A stretch of 64,000 nucleotides of DNA. Source: CADEDV01 sp964596345 (GTDB lineage: Bacteria > Bacteroidota > Bacteroidia > Chitinophagales > Chitinophagaceae). Location: positions 186,001-250,000 of the forward strand of contig CAZQSZ010000005.1 in NCBI GenBank assembly GCA_964596345.1, given 5' to 3'. Below the pieces are notes generated by a model, which was not told the origin of the DNA, searched no databases, and saw nothing but the letters and a program-made list of their open reading frames with translations. A program made the translations under genes and the position numbers. Shown one piece after another: positions 1-6,359 of the stretch (the stretch's first letter is position 1; every line of letters begins with the position of its first letter).

Positions 1-244
1 TTCCGGTAATACCACCAGAGGAAGCATCCAGAACGCCAAGTACTTTATTGCTCCGGTTTAAGAACAGCACTTTAAATTCTTCTACCAGTTCGATTTTGTC
101 ACGGTTCCAGATTTTCTGCAGGATTTCGTAAGCATCCACTGAGGTAGTGATCTTTGGTCTTTGTGAAGGCTTTACTTTGGTTCTGTAAACCAGTTCTACT
201 TCTGCCACCTGGTACCATTCGGGTTTCATCATTTCCTGTTCCAT
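1..244 (-). CDS. radC: RadC/JAB-domain protein, 3' part outside window
   Basis: An open frame runs from an ATG at 242-244 off the left edge, giving 81 residues of an N-terminal part. It begins MEQEMMKPEWYQVAEVELVY and reaches FKVLFLNRSNKVLGV and SSGGITG, which match the RadC/JAB (MPN-like) fold just before the expected HxHPSG metal motif, which is not in view. In Bacteroidetes conjugative elements such JAB proteins commonly sit near DUF932 and SSB, as here. They are named DNA repair protein RadC, but a repair role is doubtful; a role in mobile-element DNA metabolism is inference. The call rests on the N-terminal half only. Confidence 0.75.
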   Translation of the reverse strand, partial: MEQEMMKPEWYQVAEVELVYRTKVKPSQRPKITTSVDAYEILQKIWNRDKIELVEEFKVLFLNRSNKVLGVLDASSGGITG

Positions 245-276
245 AATAATCAGTTTAGAGGTTCAAAAAATTTATT

Positions 277-429
277 ATGGAACCATTCCCGGTTTTGGGC
301 GATAAAGTCCAAGATGGCAACGGAATAAATGATGGCCTTGTGCGGGTGCCCTGTGTTTATGCCGGAAGCTCTTGGACGCTTCAGCAGCACAAAACCGAAC
401 TTTGTGCAATGATGAATACCATACAATAA
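277..429 (+). CDS. possible 50-residue small protein
   Basis: A short plus-strand frame begins at ATG 277 (MEPFPVLGDKVQDGNGINDG) and stops at 427-429. It is soluble, has two cysteines and no recognisable domain. Its only support is position: it lies opposite in direction to its neighbours and is followed 38 bases later by a strong plus-strand terminator. No TAnnTTTG box was seen upstream. It could equally be the untranslated body of a small RNA. I do not recognise it. Confidence 0.3.
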   Translation: MEPFPVLGDKVQDGNGINDGLVRVPCVYAGSSWTLQQHKTELCAMMNTIQ

Positions 430-467
430 CTGTTAAGTATACATTCAGTTCTGAAACATAAAACCTC

Positions 468-522
468 AAGCTGCCCCGCCATTTTCACCTGGTCATTGAC
501 AATAATGCGGGGCAGCTTTTTT
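468..522 (+). terminator. rho-independent terminator, plus strand
   Basis: Perfect 12-bp inverted repeat AAGCTGCCCCGC (468-479) and GCGGGGCAGCTT (507-518), with a 27-nt loop, running into a TTTTTT tract at 517-522. The T run is only on the plus-strand side, so it terminates plus-strand transcription, although the annotated neighbours are all on the minus strand. It implies a plus-strand transcript coming from about 245-467. Confidence 0.75.
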
Positions 523-586
523 ACACCTGTAAACGGGTCAGCCCTTCGCTGGCCTTGTACAAGAACTAAAATTTGTTATATCAGTA

Positions 587-865
587 CTACGGGTTATCCT
601 GTGGCTCACATAATGCCACTTTATATCCGGCCTTTACCAGTTTATGCAGGATGCTGTCTGTTTCAGCGATTGAGAAATGGCAGGTTTTGCCAATCTCCGG
701 TAAATGGGTGATGGGGTTGCCTGTCAGTTGCTGAATAAGTCCCGCATCTTCCTGAAAAGCGGTATAGTCATCGGCAATTTTTAAAAATACCACGGCACCG
801 GGGTATTTGCACCGGATGGCCTGATAACTTTTGAAATGTTCTATGCTGATACTTGTCTTTTTCAT
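587..865 (-). CDS. orphan MutS domain I-like protein
   Basis: A 92-residue protein resembling only the N-terminal mismatch-recognition domain of MutS. It has KYPGAVVFLKIADDYTAFQ near residue 20 (MutS: pattern of D-F/Y-Y-E/T-x-F followed by ED-A) and ends with KAGYKVALCEPQ, the typical end of MutS domain I. Clamp, lever and ATPase domains are absent, so it cannot do mismatch repair alone. It lies between RadC and DUF932 on the same strand, as in other Bacteroidetes conjugative elements. Its function is unknown; DNA binding or interference with host MutS would be guesses. Confidence 0.65.
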   Translation of the reverse strand: MKKTSISIEHFKSYQAIRCKYPGAVVFLKIADDYTAFQEDAGLIQQLTGNPITHLPEIGKTCHFSIAETDSILHKLVKAGYKVALCEPQDNP

Positions 866-918
866 GTCTTAGGGTTTGAGAAGTGAAAGAGGGGCGGCGG
901 TGCCGCCCCGTTACAGAA

Positions 919-1968
919 TCAATTCACAAGGCCGGCTAATTCACCCTGCAAAAAATCTGTACAGAGATGAAAGGCTTTCTGTGTCCGCAGTTGTGCCGTA
1001 CCTCCGTACAAAAGGGATTTCAGTTTGCTTTCGTCGTCTTTGTAATTACGTACATTCTGAAAATACCCGGTCACGGCATTATAAGCCCCGAACAAAGTGC
1101 CCCGGGTGGTTTCGGTTTGCTGGGTGGGGCTGCTCATGGCATATTCAAAAACGGAATTGCACATGTTGTTAAAGCAGGTGGACAGTTCATCATACTGGCC
1201 TTTTTCGATATTGTCCAGCACCTCTTTATTTGGCACCATCGCCAGTTGAATCAATCGCAGGAGTTCCGGGTCGGTTACTTTTACTTTTGTCCAGCGGTTA
1301 AAGATGCTATCCAGTTGCAGGGAAAGCTGGTTAGAAATACCCATTACTTTATGCGCCTGTTCCAGTCTTTCTTTTGCATTGGCGGTATGCCTTATTTTGA
1401 TACTGTTGGAATGATTGCGAAGGGCTGCATTGAGGGTATTATTACAAACAATACGGACGGGTGTAAAGGCGGCGGTAATACTTCCAAAACCATCGTGGGA
1501 AGTGGTCAGAAATAAATACTGCTCGATTAAGTCCTCCCGGCCTACTTTGATATAACCGGGGAGTTTGGCGGTGATAAAAATCCGCTCACCTTTTCCGAGT
1601 GCCCCGGCTGTTTCATACTGGATACCATCGCCCCCGACAATAGAATCAAAGAAACTGAAAGCATCCCGGTTCTGGATGATTTCATAATCCTTGCCCACTA
1701 CCCCGAGGACTTCCCCGGTATCGGGTCGCATGGTGGCCAAGTGGGTTTTAATCCGGTTGGTAAAATCCATTGGCTGGCCGTCTGCATTGTAACAGGTTGT
1801 ATAGATGTCCTGCTTTACGACTTCATAATCCAGCCCGGCGAACCGGATGGCTTCGGCACTGGTCGGATAGTCTTGTACAACCTGGCCGAGTCCGTGCCAG
1901 GCTTTTTCTTTTACCGAAAAAAAACTGTGTTTTCCTGTCTGTTCGTTGAAATTTAAGTTATGCGCCAT
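919..1968 (-). CDS. DUF932 domain protein
   Basis: A 349-residue protein starting MAHNLNFNEQTGKHSFFSVK, with AWHGLGQVV near residue 24, a hallmark of DUF932 phage/plasmid-like proteins. Also visible are TNRIKTHLATMRPDTGEVLGVVG and VRIVCNNTLNAALRN. Length is normal for the family. The biochemical role is not established; these proteins are widespread on phages, plasmids and conjugative elements. It lies 67 bp downstream of ssb on the same strand, so a mobile-element DNA maintenance role is a reasonable inference. Confidence 0.85.
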   Translation of the reverse strand: MAHNLNFNEQTGKHSFFSVKEKAWHGLGQVVQDYPTSAEAIRFAGLDYEVVKQDIYTTCYNADGQPMDFTNRIKTHLATMRPDTGEVLGVVGKDYEIIQNRDAFSFFDSIVGGDGIQYETAGALGKGERIFITAKLPGYIKVGREDLIEQYLFLTTSHDGFGSITAAFTPVRIVCNNTLNAALRNHSNSIKIRHTANAKERLEQAHKVMGISNQLSLQLDSIFNRWTKVKVTDPELLRLIQLAMVPNKEVLDNIEKGQYDELSTCFNNMCNSVFEYAMSSPTQQTETTRGTLFGAYNAVTGYFQNVRNYKDDESKLKSLLYGGTAQLRTQKAFHLCTDFLQGELAGLVN

Positions 1969-2035
1969 AATTGATTACCCAGCATAATTTATATCCCGCA
2001 GGCGGTACTGCTGCGGTTTAATGAGAATAAATAAA

Positions 2036-2407
2036 TCAGAATGGTAAATCCTCCACCGGTTCAGTAATATCAGCCGGGGCGGGTATCGTTTCGGTAGTAC
2101 CCTTTCCATGCAGTTTAATACCGTTCACATGAAAATCCAGTGAGCCTTTTGGCTCTCCGGCTTTGTTCATCCATGCACTGACTGAGATACGCCCCTGCAC
2201 TTCCACCAGCGTTCCTTTGGTGAGATACTTTGCGATACCCTCCCGCATCCAGTAGGAGCAGTTCACATAGGTGGTGAGCTTTTTCACCTCCTGCGAATCT
2301 TTGGGTTTGTAACTGTCATTGATGGCGATACTGAACCGTACCACTTTATGGTCACCTTTCACGGTGTTCACCGTTGCGTTTGCTGTGATTCTTCCTGTTA
2401 ATTCCAT
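2036..2407 (-). CDS. ssb: single-stranded DNA-binding protein
   Basis: A 123-residue SSB with a single OB fold. It begins MELTGRITANATVNTVKGDHKVVRFSIAIND, has the VNCSYW strand and the VEVQGRISVSAWMNKAG segment, and ends in an acidic tail DLPF resembling the SSB tip that recruits partner enzymes. It probably coats transferred single-stranded DNA and is a mobile-element copy rather than the chromosomal replication SSB (inference from context). It heads the minus-strand run ssb, DUF932, MutS-I, radC. Confidence 0.88.
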   Translation of the reverse strand: MELTGRITANATVNTVKGDHKVVRFSIAINDSYKPKDSQEVKKLTTYVNCSYWMREGIAKYLTKGTLVEVQGRISVSAWMNKAGEPKGSLDFHVNGIKLHGKGTTETIPAPADITEPVEDLPF

Positions 2408-2853
2408 AACATTTGAGTTTTGATGAAAAAAAAATTGTTTTGTAAAAGAAAAAGGGAAAAAAGAAAGCTTTGGAAGAATGCGGCTGCCCTGTCGGCAAAA
2501 AGGAAACGGAATAAAGGAAGGTTGAGTGTGATGGGTTCGTGTTTATGCCGTAGTCTTTTTGCAGTTTTTAAGGGCTTCAAAAGCCGCATAACTTCGCTTT
2601 CGCATGGGGCCCCTTTTCTTACAAAACGGGACCTCGCCAATCAACTACCTTCAGTTGGGGAATCCTGCTGTTGACGCCGAAGCATGAGGCGTGAACAGCC
2701 AACATGACTTGAAGGCATTGTATCCGAAAGTATGAGGATAGTATGCCGTCCATCATCAGAAGGCTACTCTTTTCCCAACATGCCAAATAGTGTCCGGGTA
2801 TACCAACAAAGTCAGGTAAATTGCAACTCCAAGGACCCTGAAAAGTTAAGAAA
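2408..2853. other. 446-bp stretch without convincing gene; paired hairpins
   Basis: Two short overlapping frames exist on opposite strands, but both are lysine/arginine- or phenylalanine-rich translations of a purine-rich tract and resemble no protein. The last third contains two tandem stem-loops (separate entry). The stretch separates the minus-strand ssb run from the plus-strand helicase, so both promoters should lie here, but I found no clear TAnnTTTG box for either. Confidence 0.5.
2667..2747. repeat. two tandem 12-nt-arm hairpins with related loops
   Basis: Hairpin 1 pairs GCTGTTGACGCC (2667-2678) with GGCGTGAACAGC (2688-2699), 11 of 12 pairs, loop GAAGCATGA. Hairpin 2 pairs GGCATTGTATCC (2714-2725) with GGATAGTATGCC (2736-2747), 10 of 12 pairs with a central mismatch, loop GAAAGTATGA. 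The two have the same architecture and similar loops, so they look like members of one structural family. They could be an RNA leader, a REP-like or recombination-site structure, or a relic of a group II intron; none can be proven here. Confidence 0.55.
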
Positions 2854-4938
2854 ATGGACCAACCTCAATATGACGAGTCAGCAAATCTTGCCCTTGAGTT
2901 CATCAAAGGCACGAGTCGTCACGTTTTTTTGACGGGTAAAGCTGGCAGCGGAAAAACAACATTTCTGAAAAATCTCAAAGGTCTCACCAATAAAAAGATC
3001 GCTATTGGTGCTCCTACAGGAATTGCAGCAGTAAATGCATCGGGCGTAACTCTTCACTCACTATTTCAATTGCCTATTGGCATATTCCTACCCGGTAAAA
3101 CAAAACTTCCAGGAAATCTTTCTTCTGAAAAGAGATTGTTGTTAAGGGAAATGGAATTGCTTGTTATTGATGAGGTATCAATGGTCAGGGCTGATTTATT
3201 GGATGCGATTGATCAGGTGTTGAAAGAAACGAGAAAAATTCCAGCTCCGTTCGGCGGCATACAGGTTCTTTACATTGGTGACCTGTATCAGCTTTCACCT
3301 GTGGCAACGGGCGATGAGTTAGAAAAATTGGGAGCTTTTTATGATTCCTTGTTTTTCACTTCCTCCAACGTCTTCAAGGAATCAAATCCGGTTTGCATCG
3401 AGTTAGAGAGTATTTATCGCCAGAAAGATCCTGCATTTATTTCAGTATTAAACAATATTCGAACAGGTAGTACAAACCAAGAAGATATTAACCTACTGAA
3501 CAGCTATTGCCGGAAAGGTTCGCCAACACCTGCTGGCTTTGTGACACTGGTTACGCACAATCAATTAGCAGACGCTATCAATTTGCAGAAATTAGCCGAA
3601 AGCCAAGGGGAAAGCATTCAGGTTCCGGCCGAGATCGAGGGTGAGTTCGAGGTATCATCTTATCCGACAGATCATTTATTGCAGCTAAAAGTAGGTGCAC
3701 AGATCATGCTACTCCGAAATGAACGGGGCAGCGGAAAGAAATATTTTAATGGAAAAATGGGTGTGCTTGAGGGTATCGAGGAAGATCAGTTAACTATAGA
3801 AATTGATGGCAAAGAATTAGTAACAATAAAGAAAGAAACATGGAAAAATATACATTATGAATTTGATGAGAAGTCAGGCAGGATGCTGGAAACAGATTTA
3901 GGATCGTTTACTCAATTTCCTGTCCGGCTGGCATGGGCTGTAACGATTCACAAAAGCCAGGGACTTACGTTTGACCGCGTTGTGCTGGATGTACAGAATG
4001 TGTTTGCGCATGGACAAGCCTATGTCGCTTTCAGCCGGGTGCGATCATTAGAAGGCCTTTTACTGGAGCAACCTGTTCAGCTTGATCAGATCAATGCCAA
4101 TGCCAGTCGTCCTGTTTTCAATGTTGACCTTAAAGAAAGGTTAACAGACATCCTTGGAATCGAAAAAATAAATTTTCTTGCCAGCGAAGTAGAAAAAAAA
4201 TTAGCCTGGACACGTATCAGTGAAATCGCATCTGATTCACAGGGTGTTACAAATGGTAGTGATCTTTTTAATATAGTTAATAACTGGAGTGATAAACAAA
4301 AGGGCATCTGTGAAAAGTTTGAACTGGAAGTGAAAAGAATTATTTCATCTGGTGATGCAGCTATTTACACTACCTTGAAAAATCGGATTGCAGCCGCTTG
4401 TTCCTATTTAAAAAACGAGGTTAATCGGTTTACGGAGGAAGTGCTTGCACCCGCTTTTAAGAAATCAAAAGACAGTGTTACTCAGAAATTGGATCATCGT
4501 TTTGTTTCTGCTGTCATTGCCTGCCTGCGATCGAAAAAAAAAGATATTCTGCAACTGGAACAATTTGTAACAGGCAAAAGTGAAAATGCTGTCCGACCTA
4601 TACAGCCTGCTAAAAAAGTAGTCAACCAACCAACTCTGCAAACCAGTATTCCTGTTCGCATCTTATCCGGATTCAACGAGGGGCGAACGATCAAAGAACT
4701 CGCAGACACATTGCAGTTGAGCGTTCCGAGTGTGGAAAATTACCTCGCTGAGTTGGTGCGTACTGGGGAAATACAAATACATCAGGTAGTAGATCAGGCA
4801 ATTTTAGAACAAGTCATTGCTTTCAAAAATGGGAAAACTGCTCTTACTCCGTTAGCACTGAAAAGTGCCTTTGGAGACCGCCTGAGTTTCGGCCAAATCA
4901 AGGCACTTATTAACCATCTTGCGCAGGAGTCAATTTAA
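2854..4938 (+). CDS. PIF1-family helicase with RecQ-type C-terminal HTH
   Basis: A 694-residue superfamily 1B helicase. Walker A is GKAGSGKTT at residues 28-36, and Walker B is VIDE with D106-E107 followed by VSMV. Also present are IGDLYQLSPV and the late motifs AVTIHKSQGLTFDRVVL and AYVAFSRVRSLEGL, typical of PIF1/RecD-like enzymes. After the helicase core come about 150 residues without a clear match, then a C-terminal helix-turn-helix (EGRTIKELADTLQLSVPSVE) like that in RecQ and UvrD-family proteins. It should unwind DNA 5' to 3' using ATP. It precedes the Argonaute operon by 93 bp but appears to be a separate transcription unit, since a promoter and operators lie in the gap. Confidence 0.85.
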   Translation: MDQPQYDESANLALEFIKGTSRHVFLTGKAGSGKTTFLKNLKGLTNKKIAIGAPTGIAAVNASGVTLHSLFQLPIGIFLPGKTKLPGNLSSEKRLLLREMELLVIDEVSMVRADLLDAIDQVLKETRKIPAPFGGIQVLYIGDLYQLSPVATGDELEKLGAFYDSLFFTSSNVFKESNPVCIELESIYRQKDPAFISVLNNIRTGSTNQEDINLLNSYCRKGSPTPAGFVTLVTHNQLADAINLQKLAESQGESIQVPAEIEGEFEVSSYPTDHLLQLKVGAQIMLLRNERGSGKKYFNGKMGVLEGIEEDQLTIEIDGKELVTIKKETWKNIHYEFDEKSGRMLETDLGSFTQFPVRLAWAVTIHKSQGLTFDRVVLDVQNVFAHGQAYVAFSRVRSLEGLLLEQPVQLDQINANASRPVFNVDLKERLTDILGIEKINFLASEVEKKLAWTRISEIASDSQGVTNGSDLFNIVNNWSDKQKGICEKFELEVKRIISSGDAAIYTTLKNRIAAACSYLKNEVNRFTEEVLAPAFKKSKDSVTQKLDHRFVSAVIACLRSKKKDILQLEQFVTGKSENAVRPIQPAKKVVNQPTLQTSIPVRILSGFNEGRTIKELADTLQLSVPSVENYLAELVRTGEIQIHQVVDQAILEQVIAFKNGKTALTPLALKSAFGDRLSFGQIKALINHLAQESI

Positions 4939-4977
4939 TCGAGTGACTATCAATAATTTAATCTGTGCATAATTTAT

Positions 4978-5025
4978 GCTTGCAATATCAAGCATGTTTT
5001 TGTATATTTGCTTGACAAAACAAGC
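4978..5025 (+). promoter_or_regulatory. XRE-regulated promoter with two identical palindromes
   Basis: The Bacteroidetes -7 box TATATTTG (5003-5010) fits TAnnTTTG, with TTG (4980-4982) 20 nt upstream as the -33 element. Two palindromes of the form GCTTG-N6-CAAGC lie at 4978-4993 and 5010-5025, exactly 32 bp apart, about three DNA turns. The first covers -33 and the second starts at the last base of -7, covering the start site. This is the layout expected for autorepression by the XRE protein encoded from 5032. Confidence 0.75.
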
Positions 5026-5031
5026 AAGAAT

Positions 5032-5370
5032 ATGAATAACTATGGTGAATATTTCAAGGCACTGAGGGAAGCAAAAAATCTGACGTTGCGGGAGGTAGAA
5101 AAGCAGGCCGATGTTTCCAATGCTTATTTAAGTCAACTGGAATCCGGCAAGGTGAAACAACCTTCGCCGCTCACTTTACATAAGCTTGCCACCCTATATG
5201 ATGTTAGCTATGAACTATTGATGGAAAAAGTAGGCTACCCGATCCCGAAAGCAGAGGAACAGGTCCGAAAGGAAAAGCAGCCGATTGCTTACCGGGTAGG
5301 TTCCATTACTAACGACGAGGAACTGGAATTGCTTAATTATCTAAAATTTATACGCAGCCGTAAAAAATGA
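5032..5370 (+). CDS. XRE-family repressor of the Argonaute operon
   Basis: A 112-residue protein. An HTH_3 domain fills residues 1-70 (YFKALREAKNLTLREVEKQA, SNAYLSQLESGKVKQPS). A basic hinge follows (VRKEKQPIAYR), then a helical tail LLNYLKFIRSRKK. Start ATG 5032 was chosen because the upstream in-frame TTG at 5008 lies inside the -7 box. The gene is first in the operon and overlaps the nuclease gene by 4 bp. The two palindromes upstream are its likely operators. XRE proteins with this kind of tail often pair with a metallopeptidase that relieves repression (ImmR/ImmA, CapH/CapP); a peptidase is encoded further down this operon. Confidence 0.85.
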   Translation: MNNYGEYFKALREAKNLTLREVEKQADVSNAYLSQLESGKVKQPSPLTLHKLATLYDVSYELLMEKVGYPIPKAEEQVRKEKQPIAYRVGSITNDEELELLNYLKFIRSRKK

Positions 5371-6359
5371 TCACTGTAACCGGATATAAACAGTATAAGC
5401 AATGCCCTAGGTATTGGTGCTATAAAAATATTGTAGCAGATGCTAAGGTGAAAAAGGATCCTTTCAGAAGGGAGGTTACTTTGCTGGCGCGTTTGCAAAC
5501 GATTTATGCATGGCGGGGAACAGTTGTGGATAATATTTTAAGCCGCTACCTGGTTAATGCCGTGAACAAGCGCCGGGCTATTGATAAGGATTATTTTATT
5601 ACACAGGCCATGACCATGTTCACTAATCAACTGGAGTATGCCGTGTTTCAGAAGTACAGAGATACCGGTGCAGAAATCACCAACAATCCGGATTTCAACG
5701 CCCTTATAGAGTGCGAAATCGGTAACGGGATTACGGATGAAGAAATAAGAAATGCCAGGGAAGATATCATCAAGGCATTGACGAACGTACTGGAGGATCG
5801 TGAGTTCATGGAATATTTGCAATCGGCAAAAAACCTGATAAGTCAGCGGTCACTCACGTACAACTATGATCGTTTCAGTGTAAAAGCTAAGCCTGACTTG
5901 ATCGCTTTTTTTGAAAATGACCCGCCGCATATTTTCGATTGGAAAGTTCATACCTATGGCACGGCCACCTACGATGAGCAGCTGATCGCTTATGCAGTGG
6001 CACTCTTTAAAGTCGGACATACAAAACCACATGAAGATTTTCCGGCAAACCTGAGCAAGTATAGTTTATATGATTATAAGTTATCAGAGTACCAGTTACT
6101 GCACAAGGATCGGATTAAGAGAGATTACACCATCACTGAAGATCAAATGCGTGATTTTGGTAATAACCTGGGTTCAGCGATCATTGAAATGCATATTGCA
6201 GGGGCTAATAAAAAGTACAAGGATATAGATATCGAGGCGTTTGAAACTACACAGTATGTGGAGAACTGTATAAACTGTGGCTTTCAGAAAATTTGTAAAA
6301 TGGGAAAACATGAAATATACGGAGCAAAAGAGGTACGAGACGAACATCTTCAGTATTGA
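5367..6359 (+). CDS. Cas4/RecB-like PD-(D/E)XK nuclease with Fe-S cysteines
   Basis: A 330-residue nuclease. An N-terminal YKQCPRYW supplies C13, and C301, C304 and C310 (CINCGFQKIC) complete the one-plus-three cysteine pattern that holds a 4Fe-4S cluster in Cas4 and AddB. The nuclease core has D177 (KPDLI), D191-x-K193 (FDWKVH) and a downstream QLIAYAVAL (QxxxY motif). Motif I, usually G-x3-H, appears as RGTVVDNIL, with Asp where His is common. Cas4-type enzymes trim DNA ends or process prespacers; here it may generate or process guides for, or act with, the Argonaute (inference). The 3' end overlaps the Argonaute gene by 50 bp. Confidence 0.8.
   Translation: MITVTGYKQYKQCPRYWCYKNIVADAKVKKDPFRREVTLLARLQTIYAWRGTVVDNILSRYLVNAVNKRRAIDKDYFITQAMTMFTNQLEYAVFQKYRDTGAEITNNPDFNALIECEIGNGITDEEIRNAREDIIKALTNVLEDREFMEYLQSAKNLISQRSLTYNYDRFSVKAKPDLIAFFENDPPHIFDWKVHTYGTATYDEQLIAYAVALFKVGHTKPHEDFPANLSKYSLYDYKLSEYQLLHKDRIKRDYTITEDQMRDFGNNLGSAIIEMHIAGANKKYKDIDIEAFETTQYVENCINCGFQKICKMGKHEIYGAKEVRDEHLQY

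Noticed and set aside
275..469. 64-codon minus-strand ORF near the left end
   Set aside because: It overlaps the better plus-strand small frame, has a rambling composition, and starts inside the terminator arm.
967..1515. 182-codon plus-strand ORF opposite the DUF932 gene
   Set aside because: It is a long antisense shadow of a gene with a recognised domain; its translation has no motif.
2398..2674. Two overlapping ORFs of about 80 codons on opposite strands upstream of ssb
   Set aside because: Both are translations of a purine-rich tract with extreme Lys/Arg or Phe/Leu content, have no domain-like pattern, and run through the leader between divergent units.
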